A stretch of DNA of 21,977 bases from Atlantibacter sp032075065. GTDB lineage: Bacteria; Pseudomonadota; Gammaproteobacteria; Enterobacterales; Enterobacteriaceae. The position numbers and the translations under genes are program-made. Where the stretch lies: assembly GCF_032075065.1 (NCBI RefSeq), contig NZ_DAMAZC010000053.1, positions 1 through 21,977 of the forward strand, read 5' to 3'. How positions within the stretch are numbered: position 1 is the first letter of the stretch; the number at the start of each line of letters is the position of its first letter. The notes beneath the pieces were generated by a model, which saw nothing but the letters and a program-made list of their open reading frames with translations, ran no database searches and had not been told where the DNA came from. Of the stretch, positions 6,747 to 14,590 are shown in pieces.

Positions 6747-7664
6747 TTACGCCAGAACGATGGAAGGGGCTTTGAAAGCGAGCGGCATTTCTGCTTCGTC
6801 TTCGAAAGTCACAAATTCCCACGCTTCCTGTTTCGCCAGCACAGCCTGCAACAGTTTATTGTTCAGCGCATGGCCTGACTTATAGGCAGTAAACGCGCCG
6901 ATAATGTTGTGGCCGCACATGAACAGGTCACCGATGGCATCCAGCATTTTGTGACGAACGAATTCATCTTCAAAACGCAGGCCGTCTTCGTTCAGTACGC
7001 GATAATCGTCAACAACGATGGCACAATCGAAGCTGCCGCCCAGGCACAGGCCGCGGGACTGCAGATATTCGATATCACGCATGAAACCAAAAGTACGCGC
7101 ACGACTGATCTGACGCATAAACGCATCAGCAGAGAAGTTCATCGCATAGCGCTGGGTGCTGGAATCAATCGCCGGATGGTTGAAGTCGATGGTGAAATCC
7201 AACGAAAAACCATTAAACGGCTTGAATTCAGCCCATTTGTCGCCATCCTGGACACGAACGGTCTCTTTGATACGCACAAATTTCTTCGCACAGTTCAGTT
7301 CTTCAATGCCGGCATCCAGCAACAGATAAACGAACGGTGCAGCGCTGCCATCCATGATTGGGATTTCTGGCGCATCGACTTCAATAACAATGTTGTCGAT
7401 ACCGAGACCCGCCAGGGCGGCATTCAGGTGCTCTACGGTAGAGATCCGCACGTCATGCTCGTTCACCAGGCAAGTACAGAGCATGGTATCACGCACAGAT
7501 TTGGCATCAGCCGGGAAATCTACCGGAGGATTCAAGTCGGTGCGACGATAGATGACCCCGGTATTTGCCGGCGCAGGGCGTAGCGTCAGCGTGACTTTCT
7601 TGCCGGTGTGTAGACCGACGCCAGTCGCCTGAACGATACGTTTAAGAGTCCTTTGTTTGATCAT
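6747..7664 (-). CDS. lpxC: UDP-3-O-acyl-N-acetylglucosamine deacetylase
   Basis: LpxC removes the acetyl group from UDP-3-O-acyl-GlcNAc, the committed step of lipid A synthesis, in the cytosol using zinc. The 305 residues match the E. coli length. The zinc and catalytic residues are visible: TVEHL at 76-80 (Glu78, His79), HKMLDAIGDL with His238 and Asp242, and His265 in SGHALNNKLL. The ATG at 7664 follows GGCGAG. The tandem TAATAA stop is followed by a terminator. The C-terminal tail, which in E. coli is the FtsH degradation signal ending AVLA, reads LAFKAPSIVLA here, with Ile where E. coli has Ala. The gene is the last of the dcw cluster and has its own promoter in the gap after ftsZ. Confidence 0.98.
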   Translation of the reverse strand: MIKQRTLKRIVQATGVGLHTGKKVTLTLRPAPANTGVIYRRTDLNPPVDFPADAKSVRDTMLCTCLVNEHDVRISTVEHLNAALAGLGIDNIVIEVDAPEIPIMDGSAAPFVYLLLDAGIEELNCAKKFVRIKETVRVQDGDKWAEFKPFNGFSLDFTIDFNHPAIDSSTQRYAMNFSADAFMRQISRARTFGFMRDIEYLQSRGLCLGGSFDCAIVVDDYRVLNEDGLRFEDEFVRHKMLDAIGDLFMCGHNIIGAFTAYKSGHALNNKLLQAVLAKQEAWEFVTFEDEAEMPLAFKAPSIVLA

Positions 7665-7722
7665 CGTATAATCTCGCCAAATAACCTATACAACCGAGAG
7701 TGTATATCACAATCGGCAGCGC

Positions 7723-7751
7723 AGTTTAGCACAAAGAGCGCTGAACCCCAA
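7723..7751 (-). promoter_or_regulatory. Probable sigma-70 promoter for lpxC
   Basis: On the minus strand, a -35 TTGGGG (7746-7751) and a -10 TAAACT (7723-7728) are separated by exactly 17 bases, and the -10 carries an extended TGC just upstream. It sits in the 101-base gap between ftsZ and lpxC and would start the transcript about 50 bases upstream of the lpxC ATG. E. coli lpxC is also known to have a promoter in this gap. The exact start site is inferred. Confidence 0.65.
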
Positions 7752-7765
7752 CTTCCGGTTTATTC

Positions 7766-8917
7766 TTAGTCAGCCTGTTTACGTAAAAATGCCGGAATAT
7801 CTAAGTAATCCGGTTCTTTAGCCACTTGTGGCGTCGTATCGTTAACCGCTTTCGCTGCCGGTTTTTGTTCCTGCTGCAACGGCGCCATGCCGTGCTGCTG
7901 GTAACGATCCATCACCGGTTGCTGAGTCTGCTTATTGGTCACCAGGGTGATTTCCGGGCGTTTATCCATGCCGATACCGGTCGCGACAACGGTCACACGC
8001 AGTTCGTCATTCATATCCGGGTCAAGCGAGGTACCGATAACCACAGTAGCGTTATCAGACGCAAACGCACGGATGGTGTTACCCACGGTTTCAAATTCGT
8101 CCAGACGCAGATCGAAGCCCGCAGTGATGTTAACCAGCACGCCGCGCGCGCCAGACAGATCGATATCTTCCAGCAGCGGAGAAGAGATGGCCATTTCTGC
8201 CGCTTCTTCCGCACGGTCTTCACCGCTCGCCACGCCGGAGCCCATCATGGCGTAACCCATTTCAGACATCACGGTACGCACGTCCGCAAAGTCAACGTTC
8301 ATCAGGCCAGGGCGGGTAATCAGTTCCGCGATGCCCTGAACTGCGCCTTTCAACACATCGTTGGCTGCGCCGAACGCATCCAACAGAGAGATGCCGCGGC
8401 CCAACACTTTCAGTAATTTGTCGTTAGGGATAGTAATCAGCGAGTCCACGTGCTTGGACAGCTCGGTGATCCCCTGCTCTGCGAAGGCCATACGCTTCTT
8501 GCCTTCGAAGTTAAACGGTTTAGTTACCACCGCAACGGTCAGGATGCCCAGGTCTTTGGCCACTTCAGCCACTACCGGCGCAGCGCCTGTACCTGTACCA
8601 CCGCCCATGCCGGCCGCGATGAACACCATGTCTGCACCATCCAGCGCAGCGCGCAACGCTTCGCGGTCTTCATCCGCAGCATTACGGCCAACTTCAGGAT
8701 TCGCACCGGCGCCAAGGCCTTTGGTGATCCCGCTACCAATCTGGATAGTCTGTCCTACTGCGGTCTTACGCAATGCCTGGGCATCGGTGTTTACCGCGAA
8801 GAATTCCACACCTTCGATGCGCTCGCGCACCATGTGTTCGACGGCATTACCACCGCCACCGCCGACGCCGATGACTTTAATCACCGCGTCATTGGTCAGT
8901 TCCATAGGTTCAAACAT
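7766..8917 (-). CDS. ftsZ: FtsZ, tubulin-like cell division GTPase
   Basis: FtsZ polymerises into the Z-ring at midcell and recruits the divisome. At 383 residues it equals the E. coli length. It shows the nucleotide loop GVGGGGGNAV (residues 17-26), the tubulin signature GGGTGTG at 105-111, and the T7 synergy loop NVDFADV with the catalytic aspartates (Asp209, Asp212 in E. coli numbering). A Gln/Ala-rich variable linker follows, then the C-terminal peptide DYLDIPAFLRKQAD, which binds FtsA, ZipA, MinC and SlmA. The ATG at 8917 (MFEPMEL) has GGAGAG five bases ahead. The frame stays open upstream to 8956, but those codons fall in the ftsA-ftsZ hairpin and do not match the family. It is separated from ftsA by 60 bases. 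Confidence 0.99.
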   Translation of the reverse strand: MFEPMELTNDAVIKVIGVGGGGGNAVEHMVRERIEGVEFFAVNTDAQALRKTAVGQTIQIGSGITKGLGAGANPEVGRNAADEDREALRAALDGADMVFIAAGMGGGTGTGAAPVVAEVAKDLGILTVAVVTKPFNFEGKKRMAFAEQGITELSKHVDSLITIPNDKLLKVLGRGISLLDAFGAANDVLKGAVQGIAELITRPGLMNVDFADVRTVMSEMGYAMMGSGVASGEDRAEEAAEMAISSPLLEDIDLSGARGVLVNITAGFDLRLDEFETVGNTIRAFASDNATVVIGTSLDPDMNDELRVTVVATGIGMDKRPEITLVTNKQTQQPVMDRYQQHGMAPLQQEQKPAAKAVNDTTPQVAKEPDYLDIPAFLRKQAD

Positions 8918-8946
8918 AGTTTCTCTCCGTTTTGTGCCTGTCGCCT

Positions 8947-8969
8947 GAGACCGCAAACTCAGCGGTCTC
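8947..8969. repeat. Perfect inverted repeat in the ftsA-ftsZ gap
   Basis: GAGACCGC (8947-8954) and GCGGTCTC (8962-8969) form a perfect 8-bp stem with a 7-base loop, between the ftsA stop and the ftsZ ribosome binding site. In the ftsZ mRNA it would be an RNA hairpin about 30 bases upstream of the start. In the antisense direction it is followed by TTTT and could act as a weak terminator. RNase E processing in the ftsA-ftsZ region is known in E. coli, so a processing or stability role is plausible but not shown. Confidence 0.7.
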
Positions 8970-8977
8970 TTTTAAAA

Positions 8978-10234
8978 TTAAAACTCTTTTCGTAGCCAAC
9001 CGTTGAGTCGTTTAATCCACGAGCCGACTGAAGTCCGTTTTTCCGTTTCCGTTTCACCACTGAGATGGGTTTCTTTCCCGTAGTGCAACAGGCCTACCGC
9101 CGTCGAATAGTAAGGCTCCTGAGCATAATCAGTAAGACCGGTAATATTCAATGGCTGCCCGATACGTACCTGCGTATGGAATACGCGCTGCGCACAGGCG
9201 GCGAGGCCTTCAATTTGTGCTGCGCCGCCGGTTAAGACGATGCCAGCCGCAAGATGGTGTTTCACCCCTTGCTGACGCAACTGCTCCTGCAATTGCAAAA
9301 TTTCTTCATTCACGAGGTTGAGCAACTCGGTATAACGCGGCTCAATCACCTCGGCAAGCGTTTGACGCTGTAAACTACGCGGCGGACGACCGCCCACGCT
9401 CGGCACTTCGACGCTTTCATCTTTGCCGACAATCGACCCCAGCGCGCAGCCGTGGCGTACTTTAATCGCCTCGGCATCGCTCGGCGGCGTACCGAAGGCG
9501 TAAGCGATATCACTGGTCACCACGTTCCCGGCATACGGGATCACTTTGGTATGACGCAGCGCACCGCCGGTATACACGGCGATATCCATTGTACCACCGC
9601 CGATATCCACGACACAGACGCCCAGTTCACGTTCATCTTCAGTCAGCACCGAATAGCTCGCCGCAAGACCTGCGAAAATGAGTTGGTCAACTTTCAGGCC
9701 ACATCGTTCAACCGCTTTGACAATGTTTTTTGCCATATCGTTGTGGCAGGTGATCAAATGTACCTTAGCCTGCATACGTACACCGGATAACCCGACCGGA
9801 TTTTTAATGCCTTCCTGATAATCGATGGCATATTCCTGAGGAATAACATGCAGAACGCGGTGTTCGTCGCGCACACGCACCGATTTGGCGGTATGAACCA
9901 CGTTCTCTACGTCCTCCTGCGTCACTTCCTCTTCAGAAATCGGCACCATACCGATTTCATTCTGGCAACTGATGTGCTTACCCGAAAGCGCCAGGTACAC
10001 CGAAGAGATCTGGCAATCCGCCATCAGTTCCGCCTGGTCGATGGCGCGCTGTACGCACTTCACCACCGACTCCAGATCGTTTACCCCGCCTTTGTCCATG
10101 CCACGGGAGGGGCAACTCCCGACGCCAATAATATTGACCATACCGTCGGGCAGAACTTCCCCTACTAAAGCGGCGACCTTTGCGGTCCCGATCTCTAGTC
10201 CAACTACCAGTTTTCTGTCCGTCGCCTTGATCAT
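8978..10234 (-). CDS. ftsA: FtsA, actin-like divisome protein and FtsZ membrane tether
   Basis: FtsA is an actin-fold ATPase that anchors FtsZ to the membrane and activates septal wall synthesis. Motifs seen are the phosphate-1 region VGLEIGTAKV (residues 11-20), DIGGGTMDIAVY from residue 210 (phosphate-2) and VLTGGAAQIEG (adenosine region). The C-terminal amphipathic helix SWIKRLNGWLRKEF is the membrane-targeting sequence. The product is 418 residues, two shorter than E. coli FtsA as I recall it; the difference falls in the short charged linker just before the helix. The ATG at 10234 overlaps the ftsQ stop as ATGA (10231-10234), pointing to coupled translation. Confidence 0.98.
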   Translation of the reverse strand: MIKATDRKLVVGLEIGTAKVAALVGEVLPDGMVNIIGVGSCPSRGMDKGGVNDLESVVKCVQRAIDQAELMADCQISSVYLALSGKHISCQNEIGMVPISEEEVTQEDVENVVHTAKSVRVRDEHRVLHVIPQEYAIDYQEGIKNPVGLSGVRMQAKVHLITCHNDMAKNIVKAVERCGLKVDQLIFAGLAASYSVLTEDERELGVCVVDIGGGTMDIAVYTGGALRHTKVIPYAGNVVTSDIAYAFGTPPSDAEAIKVRHGCALGSIVGKDESVEVPSVGGRPPRSLQRQTLAEVIEPRYTELLNLVNEEILQLQEQLRQQGVKHHLAAGIVLTGGAAQIEGLAACAQRVFHTQVRIGQPLNITGLTDYAQEPYYSTAVGLLHYGKETHLSGETETEKRTSVGSWIKRLNGWLRKEF

Positions 10235-11061
10235 TGTTGTTCTGCCTGTGCCTGATTCTGTTGCTGATTAGGTTCTTCAACTGGCGCGGGTATCCAACCC
10301 ACCGCCGCGCCTGAGTCGTAGCGCAAATCGACGTAACTGATTCGTTTTGCGTCAGCCTGCGACTGCTGTTGCAGAACCGGGTAAAGTTCTACAAACCGCG
10401 CCAGACGTTTCATCGTATCGCCTCTGCCCAGATTGAGCTTTATGTCATTCGTCAGCGTCAACTGCCAGGAGCGACGAGCGGTCATAGCCGCTTCCTTAAC
10501 CGTGAACCTGTCCTTCGCCAGCACTTGTCCCATATCGCGATAGCCCTGAAGCACTTCGTTTTCACTGCCTTCCGGGCCATACAGCATCGGTAAAATCTGT
10601 TTGCTGGTTCGCGAAGCCGGCACGCTGAACGCATTTCCCTGGGCGTCAACCATGTGCTGGTCATTCCAACGTGCTATGGGCACATATTCAACCAGATGAA
10701 TCTTCAATTCGTCCGGCCACTGCTTTCTTACGCTCGCTTGCTTGATCCAGGGCAAGCGTTCGATTTGCTGCTGAATGATATTCACGTCCTGGGTCATAAA
10801 CGTGCCTGGCGAACCTAAGGCCAGGATCGACTGACGAATATCATCATTGCGCGTGTAGTGACGATCCCCGGTCACGACCAGCTTTGACAAAGGAAGACGC
10901 TGCGCATCTTCCATCCAGCCCAATACCACCCAACCGCCGAAAAACACGGTACATAAGACGGCCAGCAGAAACAATATGCCTGCAAGTCGCGTTCCATTAT
11001 TGCGGTTCGAGGTAGTGACCTCCTCAGACCGGTTTCGGGTGTTTAGCGCCGCCTGCGACAT
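10231..11061 (-). CDS. ftsQ: FtsQ, bitopic divisome protein
   Basis: FtsQ is a low-abundance inner-membrane protein that joins FtsL and FtsB and links early and late divisome parts. The 276-residue product equals E. coli FtsQ. It has a short charged cytoplasmic tail (residues 1-25), one membrane helix at about 26-48, and a periplasmic POTRA domain beginning near LSKLVVTGDRHYT. The beta domain includes KQWPDELKIHLVEYVPIARW and ISYVDLRYDSGAAVGW. The C-terminus is Gln-rich (QQQNQAQAEQQ). The ATG at 11061 is preceded by GGAG, which overlaps the ddlB stop; a GTG-initiated extension to 11091 would lie inside ddlB and does not match the family. In E. coli ftsA promoters lie inside this gene; I could not place them here. 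Confidence 0.97.
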   Translation of the reverse strand: MSQAALNTRNRSEEVTTSNRNNGTRLAGILFLLAVLCTVFFGGWVVLGWMEDAQRLPLSKLVVTGDRHYTRNDDIRQSILALGSPGTFMTQDVNIIQQQIERLPWIKQASVRKQWPDELKIHLVEYVPIARWNDQHMVDAQGNAFSVPASRTSKQILPMLYGPEGSENEVLQGYRDMGQVLAKDRFTVKEAAMTARRSWQLTLTNDIKLNLGRGDTMKRLARFVELYPVLQQQSQADAKRISYVDLRYDSGAAVGWIPAPVEEPNQQQNQAQAEQQ

Positions 11062-11062
11062 A

Positions 11063-11983
11063 TCACTCCGCCAATGCCAGAATACGGACAACTAACTGCG
11101 AGAAGCTCAGCCCCGCCTGACGCGCCGCCATCGGCACCAGGCTGTGGCTGGTCATTCCCGGCGCGGTATTCACTTCCAGTAAATAAAACGCGCCATCGCT
11201 ATCCAACATCACGTCAACCCGCCCCCAGCCCCGGCAGCCCAGAGCGTTCCAGGCCTCAAGCACCAGTGCGTTCAGCGCGCTTTCACGATCGGCTTCCAGA
11301 CCTGACGGGCAGAAATATTGAGTATCATCAGAGAGATACTTGGCCTCATAATCATAGAAGGTTCCAGCGGGTTGAATACGAATCGACGGTAAAATTTCTT
11401 CACCGAGGATCGCCACCGTAAATTCCGGGCCGCTCAGCCACTTCTCAACCAGTACTTCTTCGTCATGTTCAAACGCTAAAGCCAGCGCCGCATCAAGGTT
11501 TTCAGAAGCGTCGACCTTCGACATGCCCACACTGGAGCCTTCGCGGCTGGGCTTCACGATTAACGGCAAACCTAATTCCGCAATCGCCTGGCGGGTAGCG
11601 TCATCAAGCCCGGCGCTGAACGCTTTACGCGTCAACCCAACCCAGGGCGCAACCGGCAAGCCCGCACCTTTCCAGAGCAATTTCGTCCGCTGCTTGTCCA
11701 TGGTGATTGCCGAGGCCATCACGCCGCTGCCGGTGTAAGGCAGATCCATAAACTCCAGCAGCCCCTGCAATGTGCCATCTTCGCCGCCCCGGCCATGCAG
11801 GGCGATAAAGACTTTATCGAAACCTTCTTCTTTCAGAGTAGTGACCGGCGTTTCGCGCGGATCGACCGCATAGGCATCAACGCCGCCTTCACGCAGGCCT
11901 TTCAGCACCGCTGCGCCGGACTGCAAAGAAACGTCACGCTCGGCGGAAAAACCGCCCAGCAGTACTGCAATTTTCTCAGCCAT
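11063..11983 (-). CDS. ddlB: D-alanine--D-alanine ligase B
   Basis: DdlB joins two D-alanines using ATP, making the dipeptide that MurF adds to the wall precursor. It is a cytosolic ATP-grasp enzyme of 306 residues, the E. coli length. Active-site residues are all visible: Glu15 in GGFSAERDVSL, HGRGGEDG at 63-70, Ser150 in SREGSSVGMSK, Tyr216 in DYEAKY, Arg255 and Asp257 in GWGRVDV, and Glu270/Asn272 in the metal-binding LLEVNTAPGMTSHSL. The Tyr and Ser point to a D-Ala rather than D-lactate ligase. The ATG at 11983 has GAGGATGAGCAAC in front and overlaps the murC end by eight bases. Its stop is one base from the ftsQ start. Confidence 0.98.
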   Translation of the reverse strand: MAEKIAVLLGGFSAERDVSLQSGAAVLKGLREGGVDAYAVDPRETPVTTLKEEGFDKVFIALHGRGGEDGTLQGLLEFMDLPYTGSGVMASAITMDKQRTKLLWKGAGLPVAPWVGLTRKAFSAGLDDATRQAIAELGLPLIVKPSREGSSVGMSKVDASENLDAALALAFEHDEEVLVEKWLSGPEFTVAILGEEILPSIRIQPAGTFYDYEAKYLSDDTQYFCPSGLEADRESALNALVLEAWNALGCRGWGRVDVMLDSDGAFYLLEVNTAPGMTSHSLVPMAARQAGLSFSQLVVRILALAE

Positions 11984-13451
11984 GTTGCTCATCCTCACGC
12001 GTTTGCGGCTGCAATTTCACCTCTGCCAGGTGGCGAGCAATCTTGCCGATGTTCCCGGCGCCCTGCACCAGAATTAAATCGTTGCCGGTTAATACCGGTG
12101 CCAGCATCTCCGCGACCTGTTTCGGCTCGGAAACCAGAATGGGATCGATTTTGCCGCGCCCGCGAATGGTGCGGCACAGCGAGCGGCTATCCGCGCCGGG
12201 GATCGCCGCCTCGCCTGCGGAATAGACGTCCAGCATCAGCAGCGCGTCGACCTGGGACAGCACGTTGGCGAAATCGTCATACAGATCGCGGGTACGGGTA
12301 TAACGATGCGGCTGGAAGATCATCACCAGATTTTTATCCGGCCAGCCCGCACGCGCCGCTTTAATGGTGGCGTCCACTTCCGTCGGATGATGACCATAGT
12401 CGTCGACCAGCATCGCGGTGCCCGGCTTCTCGTTCACGGCTGCCAGCGGGAATTCGCCCAGGAAATCAAAACGTCGGCCTGTGCCCTGGAAGTTCTCCAG
12501 CGCGCGCAGGATAGCTTCGTCCTCGATGCCCTCTTCGGTCGCTACTGCCACCGCCGCCGCCGCGTTGAGCGCGTTATGGCGGCCCGGCGCATTCAGCGTG
12601 ACGTGCAGTTCCGGTTTATCCTGACGCACGATAATAAAGTTGCCCTGCGGGCCTTTCTGCGCGTACTGCTCGACGCGCACGTCGGCGTCTTCGCTAAAGC
12701 CATAGGTGGTGGTCTGACGCCCGACGCGCGGCAGCAGTTCACGGATCACCGGATCGTCGACGCACATCACCGCACGGCCATAAAACGGCAGGTTGTGCAG
12801 GAAGTTAATAAAAGTCTGCTTTAAGTTCTCGAAGTCGCCCTGGTAAGTATCCATATGGTCGGCTTCGATGTTGGTCACGATGGAAACCATCGGTTGCAGA
12901 TGCAGGAACGACGCATCGCTTTCATCCGCTTCAGCAATCAGGTAGCGGCTGTGCCCCAGACGCGCGTGCACACCCGCCGCTTTCACCAGGCCTCCGTTGA
13001 CAAACGTCGGGTCGAGGCCTGCTTCGGCGTAAATGCTGGACACCATCGCCGTCGTCGTTGTTTTACCGTGCGTCCCGGCAATCGCGATGCCGTGACGAAA
13101 ACGCATTAATTCCGCCAGCATTTCCGCGCGGCGGATCACCGGGATACGCGCTTCATGAGCAGCCACGATCTCCGGGTTATCCGCAGAAATCGCGCTGGAA
13201 ACCACCACCACGCTGGCGTCGCTGACGTTTTCCGGACGATGGTTGAAATAAATTGTGGCGCCCAAAGCAGCCAGTTGCTGGGTCACCGGGTTGGGCGCCA
13301 GGTCGGAGCCGCTAATCTGATATCCTTCATTTGCCAACACTTCGGCAATACCGCCCATGCCAGCACCGCCGATGCCGACAAAATGAATGTGCCGGACGCG
13401 ACGCATCTCGGGCACGATAGAACGCAGTTTCGCCAGTTGTTGTGTATTCAT
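11976..13451 (-). CDS. murC: UDP-N-acetylmuramate--L-alanine ligase
   Basis: MurC adds L-alanine to UDP-MurNAc, the first amino acid of the wall peptide. It is 491 residues long, as in E. coli. The N-terminal UDP-binding Rossmann loop is GIGGAGMGG (residues 26-34), the ATP loop is AGTHGKTTTT at 125-134, and the Mur ligase central domain includes NIEADHMDTY and GRHNALNA. The C-terminal domain contains DDYGHHPTEV and FQPHRYTRT, typical of MurC. The ATG at 13451 follows AGAAGA. A 71-base gap separates it from murG, one of the few real gaps in this operon, with only a short GCGGA/TCCGC hairpin visible. It overlaps ddlB by eight bases. Confidence 0.98.
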   Translation of the reverse strand: MNTQQLAKLRSIVPEMRRVRHIHFVGIGGAGMGGIAEVLANEGYQISGSDLAPNPVTQQLAALGATIYFNHRPENVSDASVVVVSSAISADNPEIVAAHEARIPVIRRAEMLAELMRFRHGIAIAGTHGKTTTTAMVSSIYAEAGLDPTFVNGGLVKAAGVHARLGHSRYLIAEADESDASFLHLQPMVSIVTNIEADHMDTYQGDFENLKQTFINFLHNLPFYGRAVMCVDDPVIRELLPRVGRQTTTYGFSEDADVRVEQYAQKGPQGNFIIVRQDKPELHVTLNAPGRHNALNAAAAVAVATEEGIEDEAILRALENFQGTGRRFDFLGEFPLAAVNEKPGTAMLVDDYGHHPTEVDATIKAARAGWPDKNLVMIFQPHRYTRTRDLYDDFANVLSQVDALLMLDVYSAGEAAIPGADSRSLCRTIRGRGKIDPILVSEPKQVAEMLAPVLTGNDLILVQGAGNIGKIARHLAEVKLQPQTREDEQHG

Positions 13452-13522
13452 TCTTCTAAAGCCTTTGGCATCAACGCCTTAACATCTCAACATCACGCGG
13501 ATCAAAAGGTTGTCCGCAAGAA

Positions 13523-14590
13523 TTACGCCTGTGTAACGGCGCGTACTTCATTCGCTACCCGTTCGGTAGCATCCACAATGGCCGCACCGCGCGCCCGCTT
13601 CGCCATCGCCAGCAGAGTTGGACGATCCCATCCCGCCAGCGTTTCGCTCACCGCGTCGACGGTGAATTGTGGCTGTTCGAAAATCTTCGCCGCCCCGGCT
13701 TTCTCCAGGGGAAGCGCATTCCAGTACTGCTGGCGATCTTTATGCTGGAAAGGCACAAACAGCGCGGGCAGACCGGCTGCGGCGAGCTCGCTCACGGTTA
13801 ACGCCCCGGAGCGGCACACCACTACGTCGGCCCAGCTATAGGCCGCCGCCATATCATCAATAAACTCGGTTACTTTATGCTGCGGTTGACCGGCTGCGGC
13901 GTAAGCCTGCTGGACCTCGTTCAACGCGCCTTTACCGCACTGGTGCCAGAGCGTGATCTGCTCACCCAGACGTCCTGCCACCTGCGGCATAGTCTGGTTC
14001 AGGATCCGCGCCCCTTGAGAACCGCCGACCACTAACACCCGCACCGGGCCTTCGCGGCCCGCCAGGCGCTGTTCCGGCTCCGGCAGCGCCAGCACGTCGG
14101 TACGTACCGGGTTGCCGACCACATCCGCATTCGGGAATGCGCCGGGGAAGGCCTGCATCACTTTGCTGGCGATTTTCGCCAGCCATTTATTGGTCAGCCC
14201 GGCAATTCCGTTCTGCTCGTGCAGCACCACCGGAATGCCCAGCGACCAGGCTGCCAGACCGCCTGGCCCGGAAACATAGCCACCCATGCCCAATACCACG
14301 TCCGGCTGATAACGTTTCATAATGGCGCGCGCCTGCCGCCAGGCGTTAAAGATACGCATCGGCGCCAGCAGCAGCGCTTTCACGCCTTTGCCGCGCAGCC
14401 CGGAGATGCGGATAAAATCGATGTCGATGCCATGACGCGGCACCAGATCCGCTTCCATCCGGTCAGCCGTTCCCAGCCAACGCACCTGCCAGCCCTGAGC
14501 CATTAAATGGTGTGCCACGGCCAGCCCCGGGAAAACATGCCCCCCGGTCCCGCCTGCCATCACCATTAACCGTTTCGTCTGGCCGCTCAT
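13523..14590 (-). CDS. murG: MurG, lipid II synthase (GlcNAc transferase)
   Basis: MurG transfers GlcNAc from UDP-GlcNAc to lipid I, making lipid II on the cytosolic face of the inner membrane. It is a GT-B (GT28) enzyme of 355 residues, as in E. coli. The first glycine-rich loop is MAGGTGGHVFPG (residues 11-22, with His18), the second is GMGGYVSGPGGLAAW, and the third is VVGGSQGARILNQ in the UDP-GlcNAc domain. CRSGALTVSELAAAGLPALFVPF and HKDRQQYWNA form the UDP-GlcNAc binding part. The ATG at 14590 overlaps the ftsW stop as ATGA and has a GGAG site in front. Confidence 0.98.
   Translation of the reverse strand: MSGQTKRLMVMAGGTGGHVFPGLAVAHHLMAQGWQVRWLGTADRMEADLVPRHGIDIDFIRISGLRGKGVKALLLAPMRIFNAWRQARAIMKRYQPDVVLGMGGYVSGPGGLAAWSLGIPVVLHEQNGIAGLTNKWLAKIASKVMQAFPGAFPNADVVGNPVRTDVLALPEPEQRLAGREGPVRVLVVGGSQGARILNQTMPQVAGRLGEQITLWHQCGKGALNEVQQAYAAAGQPQHKVTEFIDDMAAAYSWADVVVCRSGALTVSELAAAGLPALFVPFQHKDRQQYWNALPLEKAGAAKIFEQPQFTVDAVSETLAGWDRPTLLAMAKRARGAAIVDATERVANEVRAVTQA

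Noticed and set aside
8361..8948. Open frames on the + strand opposite ftsZ (and similar ones opposite ftsA, murC and murE)
   Set aside because: They mirror conserved genes, carry no family motifs and have no supported start sites.
8918..8956. Upstream extension of ftsZ by 13 codons
   Set aside because: The added codons fall in the ftsA-ftsZ hairpin, do not match the FtsZ N-terminus (MFEPMEL), and the ATG at 8917 has a strong GGAG site.
11063..11983. Search for the ftsQ1p-type gearbox promoter (CTGCAA/CGGCAAGT) inside ddlB
   Set aside because: No convincing match to the -10 gearbox element was seen on the minus strand, so no promoter is claimed.
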